From Buddleja alternifolia (taxonomy: Eukaryota > Streptophyta > Magnoliopsida > Lamiales > Scrophulariaceae): a DNA stretch of 64,000 nucleotides. The notes under the pieces are model-generated. The model saw only the letters and a program-made list of their open reading frames with translations, made no database searches and had not been told where the DNA came from. Location: positions 37,818,423 through 37,882,422 of the forward strand of contig CM033394.1 of the NCBI GenBank assembly GCA_019426215.1, read 5' to 3'. Below, piece after piece: positions 12,120 to 24,339 of this stretch (positions are counted from its first letter, which is position 1; the number at the start of each line of letters is the position of its first letter). The translations under genes and the position numbers were made by a program.

Positions 12120-12589
12120 GTTACTAATTGTAAATTTTTAGTGACAAGATTTTTTTGTTTTGTCACAAGAATATGTTTTACATATTTAATAGTGACAATA
12201 TTTGTATAGAAGTTGTTGTCATTATTGACAATTAGAGTTACTCTTGGTATTTAATGACAAGGAATTTGTTGTCATTATTGACAATTAGAGTTACTCTTGG
12301 TATTTAATGACAAGGAATTTGTTGTCATTATTGACAATTAGTGACATACCTTTAGTGATAACTTAGTGACAATAATTATAATTATCACTCTATTTGTGTT
12401 GTCACTATACATGTGTCACTAATTGTCAATAATGACAACTTTAAAGAAACTCTTGTTACTAAAAATTCTTTTTGTAACAAAGCAAAAATTATTGTCACTT
12501 ATTATATATATCTAGTAACAATTTTAACATTATCACTTCCAATTTTGTCACTAAACGGTACTCCATAAATAGTACCTTTTGTTGTAGTG
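12120..12589. repeat. Non-autonomous CACTA-like element with tandem repeat and hairpin
   Basis: The right end reads ACCTTTTGTTGTAGTG (reverse complement CACTACAACAAAAGGT), a CACTA-type terminus. The body is built of TAGTGACAA/TTGTCACTA motifs. A 53-bp unit repeats nearly three times at about 12213-12345, with starts at 12218, 12271 and 12324. A long inverted repeat pairs about 12321-12347 with 12411-12440. The left terminus is not recognisable. No coding capacity. Confidence 0.6.
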
Positions 12590-12761
12590 GATGATATTTG
12601 AATTTTGCATTATAACTACAAACCATAAGTAGCTTCAACTAATGACATAGATATAAAACTAGATCTTCAATTATATATTATCGTGATATAATAACATATA
12701 TACAAGTATAATAACTTAACATGATATTATTAAAATAATGTATATCGACATATCTATATAA

Positions 12762-12770
<9 letters not shown>

Positions 12771-12793
<23 letters not shown>
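12771..12793. repeat. (AT)n microsatellite
   Basis: Alternating T/A run in a very AT-rich stretch. Confidence 0.85.
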
Positions 12794-12801
<8 letters not shown>

Positions 12802-13114
12802 CATTCAATTACATTAATATTATAACAATAGATAATAATATTACCATTAATTTGGTGAGTACCCGTAACCAAATAAAATTTTACATGAATGATATAGACA
12901 TGTCAAAAATATCTTATACAAAAATGAAACAAAATATATTCCTCACTGTTCGTCGTTTTTATTTACTTTTTATTTTTATAATAGTTCAAATAGTAGTCGG
13001 AATTAAAGTCAGATATGGCAGTCATATCGTACAAACTATCAACCATCAGTAATATAATACATAGCATACAAGTGGCCTTCCTACTTAGTACTTGCTCATT
13101 TTTCCTTTCCACTG

Positions 13115-13200
13115 GTTCTTGGCTCATTTTTCCTTCAACAAATGGGGCCGCTCCGTCACACACCAGCTCTTGGATTTACTTTATCAAGATTCCAACCATC
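13115..13200 (-). pseudogene. Degenerate last exon of a PLAC8 paralogue (relic B)
   Basis: Minus-strand sequence from 13200 aligns with exon 4 of the intact gene. It has an AG acceptor at 13202-13201, GATGG at the exon start, then DNA encoding NLDK, NPRAGV and, after a frame change, APFVEGKMSQ, matching the family tail (EKQNRG, then [10 protein letters not shown] in the intact gene). Stops and frame changes break it. The other three exons were not found upstream. It lies about 3 kb beyond the intact gene, in the same orientation, within a segmental duplication. Confidence 0.6.
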
Positions 13201-13324
13201 CTAATTATAAATCACATCAATGAGAAAATCAAATTGTATGCAAAATTCGCATTTCATACTATTTATTTAGCGGCATATGAACTAAGAAAATGATCGTATT
13301 TGTATTACAAATTGAAAGAACAAT

Positions 13325-13497
13325 ATCGACCGCCCCCCCCCCCCGCCCGCAATTTTGAGGAAAATTTTATTTTCCCTACAAAATTTGCCCCCTATAAATT
13401 TTTTATTTTCCGCCCCCTTCAAAATTTAAAAATATTAAGGTTTCCACAAATTTTTACATTCACCCCCGAGCTTTGAATCCTGGCTCCGTCCCTGCAT
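13325..13497 (-). repeat. Small transposon fragment with poly-C tract
   Basis: The minus strand starts near 13497 with GCAGGGACGGAGCCAGGATTC, a terminus often seen on plant hAT-like miniature elements, and runs through G-rich blocks to a poly-C/G tract at 13331-13350. The second terminus is not clear. It is missing from the paired duplication near 18.8 kb, consistent with an insertion. Confidence 0.45.
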
Positions 13498-13949
13498 ATC
13501 ATGTAAAGATCTAAATGCTAAGGAGAAGAAATATGCTTAATAATTTTAATGTTAGTGCGCATGCATCAAAACCTTCTCTTGATGCAAACAAAAAATCATA
13601 CTTATTAAAATAGCTAACGATCATTATCATATAGTGATATTCAAAAGTTTGCACAAAACCCCCTACTCTGTCAGGTGATGTCATACGTAGAAAATGCAAT
13701 TTTGCATGTAATTTTTGTGCTTTTTTAATGCTTATTAACTTCGATACCCACGTTTTCTGATACAATAACATCTAAAATAAAGAAACAAAAATTATATTAT
13801 TGAATAACTTGGATAGAGAAAGAAGAAAAGAAGCCTTATTTTTAGAAGTACGAATTTTTTGAAAACTCTAAAAATAAGTAATTATCAATTTATGACTTGT
13901 TTGCAAATCTAACTTTTGAATCAAATTCTCTTAGCTGATTTGATAATAA

Positions 13950-14680
13950 TCCATAAGAGTGTTTGCGAACGCAGTTGATTATTCGAAAGTAATTATAAGT
14001 GAAAATAATTAGAATTGAGAAAAAAAAATTAAAAGTAGATAGCATTTAAACATAAGTGAAAAATGGAAAAAAATTGAACATGATTTTTTGCAAAATAATA
14101 ATAATAATAAAAGAAGTTATTACAAGCGACAAATGTTTTAAAAATAAAAGTTTTTTTAATTATAAAAATACCATAATCACTTTTAAGCAATCGTTTACCA
14201 ACTTATAGATTATAAATAATCGTCCCTTAAGTTAGAAGAATTCACTACAAGAAAATTGAGTATTAGTAATGAAAATATATGTCATGGTTTAAAACTGTAG
14301 TTTATAGTGGTCTAAACTCACAGCTAACTTGGCCGTGGTAGATGTTTCATATAGACACACTAAAGTTAGTTATGGTGAAAAAGAATGTTAACTATTTTAA
14401 GCTCTATTTAGTCGTGGTGGAAGAAATGTTAACCTAACACTTTTTTACAATGTGTAAAAGTTATGGTTTTTATAATGAACAAAACATTGACTATGATTAT
14501 AAATCATGATAAATGTTTTGGCCATGCTTGCAAATACCACGGCCAAAGCAGTAGCAAAGCCGTGGTCAATTGACTTTAACCATGGCAAAGAAACTTTTCA
14601 CCATGACATATTGACATGGACAATAATCATTTTTTTTGTAGTAATTAGAACCATAAATTACAATTGCAAACACTCCCGAA
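13950..14680. repeat. Probable miniature inverted-repeat element enclosing a second insertion
   Basis: Left end AGAGTGTTTGCGAACGCAG (about 13951) and right end AATTGCAAACACTCC (about 14660-14676) form a plausible inverted pair. The insertion at 14243-14643 sits inside it. More GCAAACACTC motifs follow at about 14725 and 14940, so boundaries are uncertain. Confidence 0.4.
14243..14643. mobile_element. CACTA-derived miniature element with 3-bp target duplication
   Basis: The left end is CACTACAAGAAAATTGAG at 14243; the right end is ATTTTTTTTGTAGTA at 14643. The bases ATT occur on both sides (14240-14242 and 14644-14646), matching the 3-bp duplication made by CACTA elements. The 401-bp body has no coding capacity and contains repeated GGCCGTGGT / CCACGGCC-type motifs. 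It looks mobilised in trans. Confidence 0.65.
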
Positions 14681-15371
14681 TAAATTACTATTGATTATAC
14701 ATTGGTAATCACTTATTTTAAGAGTCTACAAACACTCATTGTAATCTCTAAATTGGTATAGCAGTGTTTAAAATTGGTACTTTTGTAATTAAATCAATTT
14801 TATTTTATCACTTTCTTGCAAAAAATCTTCTGCATCGTTTTCCACTTTTCACTTGTGTTTGCAGAAACAACATACCTCCGAGTTTTTTTCAATTCTAATT
14901 ATTTCCTATGTACAATCACATATAATGAATTGTGTTTGCAAACACTCCTTTATGACAATTAAGACTATTATTATAACCTCTCTTACTTATTTTTTTTCTT
15001 CGGTACATAATATTCATGACTATGTAACTTCTTGTAATTTTTTTTCTACAAGTGAAATAACAATATAGTAGGGAAATTATAATTCATATGAGCCGCCAAT
15101 TCGTCGTCTACGAACACACGATATGATGCACCAAACCCCACGAGCCAGATCCCCTCCACCAACCCACAATATATTAGGCATAAATATTGTTGGCATTTGT
15201 GAGTATATGAAAAAGTGTGTGAACACCACTTTTGCGTATGAAATTCGAACACCATAAGTATCGGGGATACTAAGTTGTATTGGATATTTTTATTCTACTC
15301 CGAGAGTAGATTAGTTTAGCATTTCGAATTTCTCAATTCGGAGTTGAAACGAATGAGAAATTAATTGCTAA

Positions 15372-16150
15372 TGTTGGGTGTTTGAATGTGTATATCCCAC
15401 ATTGGATATAAACCATAAGTTGTATGAGTTTATATACATTTGCCTAAAGGTAAAGGGTTGGCCCTTTGGGTTATCCACTTTGGTCCTTTGTGTGAAGGGG
15501 GGAAGAGCTATGTAATTGTGTCTTGGCCCAATTTCTTAGCTCCTCACTCGGGTGGACCGGACCGGACCTCGGACCACGGACCACGGGCTCGGGTCGGGGC
15601 CGGGATCGGGTCGCGGGTCGTTGGGCTTTAGGCCCATTTCCAGTTTCTTCTAGTTTCTTCTTCTAGAAACCAACAAGGCATGTCTCCTGTTCCTTTCTCA
15701 TGCTGAGGATTTCAGACGTTTCCTTACCTGTCTCCAGCCGAAATTACCAACCGAAAGTTAAAGTGTTTTGTTTCTTTTGGAGCCGAAACTTTTGACATTC
15801 ATCAGCTGATTCTTTTTGGCTTTCTATTTTGGTTTTCAATCTGATTTTGTTGCCTATAAAAAGGCTCTCCCAGGTTGTGTTCAAACCACACCAATATAGT
15901 TCTTGGGCAAATATAAAAATTCTGAGAGTTCTTGGGCAAATATAGTTCGTGGGTTTTTGTTCTTGAAGTGGTTCAATTACAAATATATAATCGTTGTATC
16001 TTGAGAAGTTAATTGCACGATCCCGTACCACCGTAGGCGGGGCAATATAGCTTTAAGGATAGAGAGTTCATCTCTCGCCTCGATTGTCATATTGTTCGTC
16101 GTATTACTATTTTCAGAAATTTTTCTTATAAATTGCACAGATTTACAACA
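15372..16150 (+). repeat. Copia-type LTR (family B), apparently solo
   Basis: The start TGTTGGGTGTTTGAAT with TATCCCACATTGG is typical of a common plant Copia LTR. A TATA box (CCTATAAAAAGGC, about 15854) is followed by a leader with CAAACCACACC. The likely end is at GATTTACAACA (16150). No primer site or coding region follows. A GC-rich tract (about 15550-15620) lies in the upstream half. The end point is less sure than the start, and no target duplication was identified. Confidence 0.6.
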
Positions 16151-16349
16151 AATATTAATCCAATTATTCATAAGAAAGGGGTATAATAGGATGTTGAGTT
16201 ATCGGTATTGGTATTAGTTGATTGCCGGGGTGTAAATGGACATTTTCATGTCATAATTAGGGTACTATTAGCCTACATGATATATGGTGATTTTTTATTT
16301 ATTTTTCAATATTTTACAGGGATTATACATTTTACCCTTATTTAATATG

Positions 16350-16850
16350 CGTATTAAATTCTTGAAGTTTTTCTTTCTCTCTCTCCCAAGCTCTCTATAC
16401 TTCAGTCTTCTTTTTTCTTCTATTTTTCTTCATCGACGATGGTTTGGTGAAACAGTCATCTACTTCACCACTGTTACTACCACCATCGTCGGCGGATTGG
16501 GTTGGAGTATCCTTCTTCAAGTTGTACATAACATCTTCAAATCTGACGAGACGGATATGGATCTAAAGAGACAGAGACAGATCTGACAAGATGAAGACGG
16601 GTGATACACAAGTTTTTATATAACGTTTTAGATATTATTTAGTATTTTATTTTCTCTCTCGTATGAGAGTTTGTTTTTTCTCTCAAATGAGAGTTTCCTC
16701 TCTCTTTGAATAGAAGTTGCACAAGAACTTTCTTGTGTTCGTTTATGAGTTCTTAAAATTTGTTATCTTCAAGAACTTGATAGTTGGCGTTTCAGATGTT
16801 CTTACTACATCGTTTGAGTCAATATGAATTGTATTGTTCCAGGCGTTGTA
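16350..16850 (+). repeat. Unclassified dispersed repeat, copy 1
   Basis: About 500 bp closely matching 53345-53800, in the same orientation. Shared blocks include TTTTTTCTTCTATTTTTCT, GTCTACTTCACCA, ATCGTCGGCGG.TTGGGTTGGAG, CTTCTTCAAGTTGTACAT, TCTCTCTCGTATGAGAGTTTG and GATGTTCTTACTACATCGTTTGAGTC. Both copies keep a short open frame (KQSSTSP then FFKLYITSSNL) but the upstream frames differ. No LTR or inverted terminus was recognised. Confidence 0.7.
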
Positions 16851-18314
16851 AACTTTCGACTAAATGATATATAAGACCGATTTATCTTTAAAAAAAATAA
16901 AAATATGCGTATAAGCATTTTGGACATTTCTAATTTGATGAAATTCAACCTAATATTACATGATAATCTTGCTTTTCTGTGTTATGATCATTGATGATCA
17001 GATATTCATAATGAAATATGAACAAGTTACACGATAAATTATGCACTTGAATTTATTAATGATTTGAAGGATAGTCGATTATAGATCAAGGAGATTTCGT
17101 TTTCAATTTGTTCTTCGTGGTCATTTGACAACTTAAACTTAAGGAAATACGTCCAATTAAATTATTACCTAGTCGATCAATTAGTTTGACGCATGCTATA
17201 CAAAATATAACATTTTCCACTCCAATAATTAATTAATGTTAAATAATAATATCATTTTCATGAAATCTTCAAAAGCAATTTTTATTGCGATGTCAGAAAG
17301 ATTTTGTATCCTCCGTCTCAGTAATGAATATCATGTATAAAAGAAAAGGAAAAGGTTTTCCTGCATGTTCCAAAATACGTATAGGTGTGTTCGTGCATAT
17401 TTTAATCATTTCATGAGTGGATAACTATTTCTTGAACTATTAGTATTATTAATGGAAACAGTGATTTAATTTTGATTAATACGAGACCGAAAGAATAAAA
17501 TATAAGATATAAAAGTTTTCTTTGGACGTGTTTTTATTTCATTTGGAACTGTAATTTTCTAGAATATATGGTAAATGAGTTTTTTTATTCTTGTGTAAAA
17601 ATATAGGCATGTTTGTTCAGTTGGAATTGACGATTTGATAATGTGTGAAATGATTGAGCGCGAGTTAGTTAAAGTAAAGAATATAAAAATAATGTAGATA
17701 AAATAATAAATGATATTTTATTGATTAAATATATTTATAATAAGTAAAAATGATAAATGTTGACCCAAAAAAGTAATAATAATTAAAATAGGTCTTAGAT
17801 GTGCACAAGCTTATGAAGTTTAATATTATGTATTTATTCCACTATAACACCAGAATTGTTACCAGAACTACAACTTTTTAGAAGGAGATGTGAGAGAGTA
17901 AAATATGATTGCTATTTGTAAAGTGAAAGGTAATTATCAAAAAAATGTGAAACTAAAATAGGAAAATAAGTGTATTTTCACTTGAGAATAGTTTTAAAGT
18001 GTTTATTTTTATTTTTTAAATGGAAAGAAAATAAAAATTAGCCTCCAAAAACACAAACTAACAAAGGCATACCTATTTGGAAGCCGTTTTCCTTCCCCCA
18101 AAACAATGGGCGTCGTTGGTATCCTAATTTGCGGCAATAATATTTGAATTATCACATATGCCTCACTTTCTATCACAATCATTACAATACATATGATATC
18201 TTCGACTAATTATTTTAAATATATATAGAATTATATATCTTAAAATAATTATTTTAGTATAATAACATAACTATATTAATATGACAACTTGCTATGATAC
18301 CACTAGAATAATTA

Positions 18315-18340
<26 letters not shown>
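18315..18340. repeat. (AT)n microsatellite
   Basis: Alternating A/T run of about 26 bp. Confidence 0.9.
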
Positions 18341-18345
<5 letters not shown>

Positions 18346-18562
18346 ATTCAATCATTATAAATTTGTTATTCAGTCATCATCATCTTTTTTTTAATCAAAG
18401 TTTAAATCATCATCTTAAATATAGAATTTTTTTTTTTTGATCATTACATCAATATAATATAGTTATCGTCTCTATTCATTGTTTTCTTTCTTTCTTTTTT
18501 TTTTTTAATAGTTCAACTAATAATCTTAAACCAAATATGACAATGTCATATTTTCCAACTTA

Positions 18563-18634
18563 TGTACTCATTCCTCCTTCAACAAGAGGCCGTTGTCTCT
18601 ACTTGATTTTGTTTATCTACATTTCCGTACCACC
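18563..18634 (-). pseudogene. Degenerate last exon of a PLAC8 paralogue (relic C)
   Basis: From 18634 the minus strand reads TGGTACGGAAATGTAGATAA, encoding WYGNVDKQNQ against [10 protein letters not shown] in the intact gene, with an AG acceptor just before. Near the end two bases are missing relative to the intact exon, so the conserved GAAGGAGGAATGAGT falls out of frame. It therefore cannot make the normal C-terminus. Together with relic B and the exon-2 relic near 24.4 kb it shows that this locus once held several PLAC8 copies in one orientation. Confidence 0.7.
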
Positions 18635-19149
18635 CTAATAAATCACAAAAAAGAGAAATTCCTCAGTATATACCACTAGCCTAGAAAACAGTGGATTTAT
18701 ATGCAAAAATTCTTATCCTCATACAACTTATCTAAGCATGAACTGGAAAATCCACCATATTTGTGGTACAAATTGTTTTTCCTTGATAAGCTTTAAGATA
18801 GTTGGTTCCTAGCCCAATTTCAAGTTACGATCAATGAGTTCAGAGGCTTACAAATTGAAAGATCAAATCATGTAGAAATCTTATGATAGAAAAAGATATT
18901 CTATGTTTAATAGTTTTAATTTTAAGTGTGCACACATTCTCTTATACATGCCACTGGGTTCAGTGAATCAAACCCCCAATAGCCAAAACAATAAACAAAA
19001 TTATGCCTATCAAATTAGTCTAACAACGTAATGATCTAGTTACATCCAAAAGGATGCACAAAAATCCCCATTTCCAGGAGTATAGATGGCGTTGATATGA
19101 CTCGCGCGGGGGAAGCAAAATTGTATGTACTTTTATATACTCACACACA

Positions 19150-20490
19150 CATATGAATGCTTAATGACATTCATCTCTCTCCTTATGTTGGTGGCATGAG
19201 TATTTTCATGGGATACTTTTATAAAAAAGTTTTTTTTAGGATGTTTTTAGTAATTATTCCTATATTCTAAGAGTGGATATTTTTTTGCATGTTTTATAAA
19301 AATTAGGTGTATTTATGAAATTTATCCAATTTATTTTAAATTATTAATGACGTGTGTATGCCACGCGTTACATTCCATCTATTTTTTAATGGACGATACC
19401 AAAATACAATATATATATATATATATATATATAGTATGACTATTATTCTTGCAACTTTGGAAATAATATATAGGATCGAAATAGCAATAGATCCTTTCCA
19501 TGGGACCAATATTGCAACTAGTATCACTTTTAGCTTAATTAATTATTTGCTCAAACAAATTAAATTACATGGTAGGAGCATTGATATCGACGATTAACAA
19601 AGCACACAGCAATAGAACAAAAGCGGACAAGGCAATCAACGCGGGAACTTTTCGGCAGCACACATTTTGCCCTCTAAGCCTTTTTTTTCTTCTTCTTTTT
19701 TTTTTTGGGTAGAATTCTAAACCTTTTTCTATACAAGCATTTTGCCTTTTTCATTTTCTAATTTAAACTTTTTAAACGTTTTCTCGAACTCCCTTCTATA
19801 AAGTATGATAATTAATATACAATTACTTGCTTGATATACAAATCATAAGAAGTGAACCCAAATGCTCTCTAACTCGTATATGGGTTATTTTATAGGTCAG
19901 CCTCATGCTCAACTTGCCCTATTTACTAAAACAAAAAAAGTTAGAAAGGAGCAACTCTCTAAAGTCACTTCACAGGAAATTGTAACAAAATAAAAGGCGG
20001 AAAGATAATGGATCGACCCAATTGTCCATTTATTGATTGACATTTGAATTTAGTAAAGATTCCTTTCATGTTTTATATCCTAAGTTAATTACCACAAATT
20101 TTACGGGTTAACTGCAATTTATTCCCTAACGACAAATATAATGTCTCACCACATATATTTACTCAATCAAAGATGAAATCAGGTTAAAATTTTCCCGAAT
20201 ATGGGTTTTATTGATCTGTCAGGATGATCTTGACTATAAAAGATTTTAAATTTTCCAAATGAGGCAAGGCAAAAGAAATATATAAATATTCGTCATGGAA
20301 AAATTCAACACTTGATTAATTTCGCATCACTTACAAATTGATCATCTGTCTAAAAAAATCTGGCTCATCCCATATCATGTAAGTGAGTATGCATTCAAAT
20401 ATGTTGTTAGACATTGAATAATACATCATGATATCATGGTTTCACTTTATAACATCACCGTGTAGTATCCAATGATTCACAAATACACTT
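19150..20490. other. AT-rich intergenic DNA
   Basis: No supported gene. An (AT)n run lies at 19410-19433. Short overlapping open frames here have no recognisable motif and are biased by the repeat. Confidence 0.5.
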
Positions 20491-20492
20491 AT

Positions 20493-21555
20493 GGCTCGTT
20501 TGGTTGCCCATGGCATATTGCGTTTGATAAGATTGTTGGTGATATATATATATATTAAATCACGAGTGTGATATATTCACTCTATGTTACCTGTATTGTG
20601 GTGATTTATATCAACTGATATGGAAATTTCTTGTTTGCTTTGTATGATGTTATATTGTTATGGGTAGATTTGTTCGAAAAGGTCGAAAATATCCTTCATA
20701 AGTTTGTTAAATTTCTAAAATACCCATTTGTATCCAAACGGATTAAATGAAGTACTTCCATACGACATCCAATCTTTTTCCCCTTCTATCCACACGAAAG
20801 AGGGTAGGGTTTGAACTGTTATCACAATTCAATCAATCCATTTGTAGGTGTTCTTGGGTTATAGCTAAAATATGGGAAGACTATGTTAATCAAGGAAATA
20901 TGAGTTGAATCTTTCAGTTCATTGCAATGATGTAGTAGATCACCTAAAATGGTAAGTTTTAAACCATAAGACCTCACCAAATATCAGTTTAGTTGTTGAC
21001 ACAAATAATAAAAAAAATAGTCCGTCCGATAACTCTGTGAATTCTTGGTGAAACGAGCACTTTGAAAACTCTTTAATATAAAAAACATGATTCATCTTCA
21101 TGATACTAAATTGGGTCGTCCTATGTCACAAAAAAAAGTTTTGTTTTTTTTGAAGAAAATAAACGTGGAACACATAATTTAAGAAAAAAAACAAGTTAGA
21201 TTTATTGTTTAGATGGGGTAGATGCACTAGACGTAGTTGAACTTAATGTTGAAATTGAAAAAAATAAAAAAATCCCATCGAACAACACCCTCTTGTTGGA
21301 TAAAATTACTGCAATTTCAAAAAAAAGGTTGATGCTTTCAACAATTATGGGGACTTTACTGTCTTGAGCAAAAAATGGGGGGGATGATATCCTAGGTGTG
21401 ATAATTTATAGCACCTCCTTGGTGGTATCTATTATCAAGGAGATGGGTTGATTATGTACCGGGCTGAGAAATTGCCATGGGCCCAATTTTTGAACCAGTC
21501 AAAATATTGAGTGTGATAAATGGATATCATGCCCATGAACCCCAACCAAACGAAT
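20493..21555. repeat. Non-autonomous DNA element with GGCTCGTTTGGTTG terminus (copy 1)
   Basis: The left end GGCTCGTTTGGTTG and right end CAACCAAACGAA form an inverted pair, flanked by TAT on both sides (possible 3-bp target duplication, PIF/Harbinger-like). The last 130 bp match the end of the second element at 24180-24303. No transposase similarity was seen. Confidence 0.5.
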
Positions 21556-21662
21556 ATGATAAAATTATACTTGATAGTTATGGTAAAAATGGAGGAATAC
21601 ATTGACAAAAAATTATTTGGTTGCAAAAATAAATGAGGCTAATATCCTAAAAATTTATCTTC

Positions 21663-24303
21663 AAGTTGTTTGGTTGACATTTTATATAAAGATGAATTCA
21701 ATAAAAAGACCCTATTCATTTTCTTACTTTACCAATATTACCTATATAATTTTTTACTTAAATCTAGTGTGGGACCAATAATAATTTAGTTATACAATTT
21801 TTTTTTAATACAAAATTACTAAGGCAAGAAAACAAAACTCAATCACCAACAAAGCAATTGAGACGTGAATTACCATTCAACATACAACCATTCATCTTCT
21901 CACTTTTCGCAAATCTAGAGAATCAAATATCGTTCAACCTTTTGATTCTTCAATCTTCCTCTTCCATTCATCTTCCATCGTTTCTTTTCTCATTAATGTC
22001 AAACGTCAAATAAGTCAAAAGCACTTGGAAGAGAACTTTTTACAAATACAGTAATATGAATTTTCGCATGTATATCTCTATTACCAGGGGGCTCATATGC
22101 TTTATATAGGACAAAAATACACCATTTGAAATGAGACGTGTTTATTCAAAATATAATGACACTAATGTTTCAGATTAGCAATGCTCACTAATCTGATAAA
22201 CCAGGACATCACTTTAAAGAGTTATTGATATATTTTTGTTTCGCTACACGAGGAGTAGAATAAAATGAAAATTAAAACTTCAACCATTTTTGAGCAAATG
22301 ATATACGAAAACAGAATCAGCCCTTTCCAAATAAAAATTTAATTAACAAAATTCTAACAAATATGATGGGTACATGATTTCTTCAAAATCTGCAAAATCA
22401 TAATGAAGGTAAGATTAGAATATAAAATAAAATTGGATAATTATGTTGAAAGATGAGTAAAAGTGGCAGTGCCTGTATGCTCTCTCAAGACATATTTCTC
22501 TTCTGCTATGACGTGAATAAATTGGTGTTGGGAATCGTTATTCAAAATATCCAGTGGATAAAAAATTATTTGATTCCCGACCCAATGATCAATTTAGTCT
22601 TTTCGTTAATTTTAATTGAAGAACGAGATAGAACAATTTACCTCTTGAAGCGTGTTCGTTATCATGTTCATGAGAGTAACAACCCATGAGTTCCTACCTC
22701 TAGATTGTCACACAAAGATGATGATCTTCAGAAACTCCAATCTCCTCATCTAGCAATGGGGCAAACGACTAGGGTTTTTTAGAAGGAGAGGGTATTTTTA
22801 TTTTACTGCCTTTCTCTAAGAAAAGCTAACTCTAGATCAAGTCAATAATGATTTAATGACCAAGGCATTAAAAAAACCAAGTGACTTATTCACCAAGTCG
22901 GGTCGGCCGTCCAGGCCTTGTGGGATGGGCTTATTGGGCTGATCCAATGTTTAGCCCAATATTGAGTAATTTAATTAATTAATCCAAGTCCAATCCAACT
23001 AGACAATCAATTAAATACTTATTCTTTAATTAATAGTATATAGTAATTCCAAATTAATTCAACTATTAATATTGATTAAATAAATATATTTAACTCATAC
23101 CATTAAATATATATTTATTAAATCAACACGTCCTAAATGATTAGTAGTTTCACATCCATGTAAAATTGTCGAAATACCCTTTTGCAGTAAAACCTTTTCA
23201 TCCTATCATCTTCATATAACATGACTCTTTAAGCTCGTCTTCATTGACATTGGGAGGATTCCAAGGATATAGTTATCACCAAGCCAGTCCCGTAAAGCTA
23301 TACCAAAATCCAATCAAGCACGAGATGAATATGTCATTACGAACCTTTTACAAACACCGTATGCGTATAAGCTCTTTATTGACGCAACCTGATCAAGTAA
23401 GAGTCATGAAATGTCAAGCTCATAGAACTTGATGCGATACTAAATAATCATACTGATGTGAAATTATCGAACTGCCCTTTCGTATCCAATATGTGTCCGT
23501 TATATTTGCTTTGGCCAAAGACTTTAATTCCACAACACCTATAATCGTACATGTTGCTTTTCGTTTACTTTTGAGACAGTGAATCCTCTATTGGTAGTCA
23601 ACTTCCCATTATCTAATGCACCAATTGAATCGTATTTTGAGGTCGACCCCACAAACGGGTGATTAAGCCTAACTATTCTAATAACTTATTCAATGGTACG
23701 AGCACAATGTAAATGACTCCTTAAGTCTAAAGCTCACTCATACTATCGTAACAGGTAATCTTGGTCATTGACCGTCACTGAGTAAAAACCCACGTGATCA
23801 GATTACAACGAGTCGTGTTCAAAACCATATCCATGACACCAGCTCCCACTATCCAATCAGGGTAAAACTAGCACTTCTTGTCAAAGCAAGTGTCATACGA
23901 GTTGAATCTTAATGCCCAATTAAGATTATTTAACTCGCAAACCATATTTATAAGATCGAGCACTTAACTCCACCAGTGCCTCCACACTACCAAATAAGTG
24001 GTGGTGAGTACATCTCAATCTTAGGGACTTGTTTGTTGAATGCAGTTAATGCCACATAGTTTTACATGAACAAAAACCCATTGCCCTTATAAATGTTCAT
24101 ACAATATAAATCAGTGCCCTACTTAAATAGAATTCCTCATTGGCATTGAGGGCACACACCTACATGGTGGTATTCAATATCCTAGAATAGGTGTGATAAA
24201 AAACCGGACCTATTGTGTATCATGGGCCGAGCTTATTGAACCAAACAAAAATTAAGAGTGATAATGGATATATCATCTCTATAAACCCCAACCAAACGAA
24301 TCC
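21663..24303. repeat. Related non-autonomous DNA element (copy 2) split by a Copia LTR
   Basis: The right end AAACCCCAACCAAACGAAT matches copy 1, preceded by matching blocks (GTGTGATAA, CGGGCTGAG-like, AATGGATAT). A weaker left end AAGTTGTTTGGTTGAC lies near 21663. The Copia LTR at 22526-24164 accounts for most of its length. Confidence 0.45.
22526..24164 (-). repeat. Copia LTR (family A, member 2), solo
   Basis: On the minus strand it starts TGTAGGTGTGTGCCCTCAA at 24164 and ends GATTCCCAACA at 22526, 1639 bp. It is colinear with member 1 at 3509-5188 over its length. No internal retrotransposon sequence is attached on either side. Confidence 0.75.
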
Positions 24304-24339
24304 TTAGGGTACTAATCACTTAGGTGACATGAAATAAAT

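Larger units (their letters stand above)
11900..13800. repeat. Segmental duplication, copy 1 (paired with about 17150-19150)
   Basis: Colinear matches with the downstream segment include AATAATATCATTTTCATGAAA (12026 and 17247), TTTTGTATC.TCCGT (12082 and 17303), AATAGTTCAA.TA.T (12980 and 18509), the PLAC8 exon-4 relic, TTGTATTACAAATTG against TTGTGGTACAAATTG (about 13300 and 18760) and TAATAGTTTTAAT-type DNA (about 13535 and 18910). The similarity is patchy and diverged, so the duplication is old. The CACTA-like element at 12120-12589 and the poly-C fragment are absent from the other copy. Confidence 0.6.
17150..19150. repeat. Segmental duplication, copy 2 (paired with about 11900-13800)
   Basis: Colinear with the upstream segment, including the PLAC8 exon-4 relic, as described there. 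About 800 bp (17340-18140) is unmatched and carries AT-rich miniature-element-like DNA. No gene other than the PLAC8 relic. Confidence 0.6.

Noticed and set aside
15440..15631. 63-codon GC-rich frame as a gene
   Set aside because: It lies inside a Copia LTR; the GC-rich part is simple GGACC/GGGTCGGG repetition.
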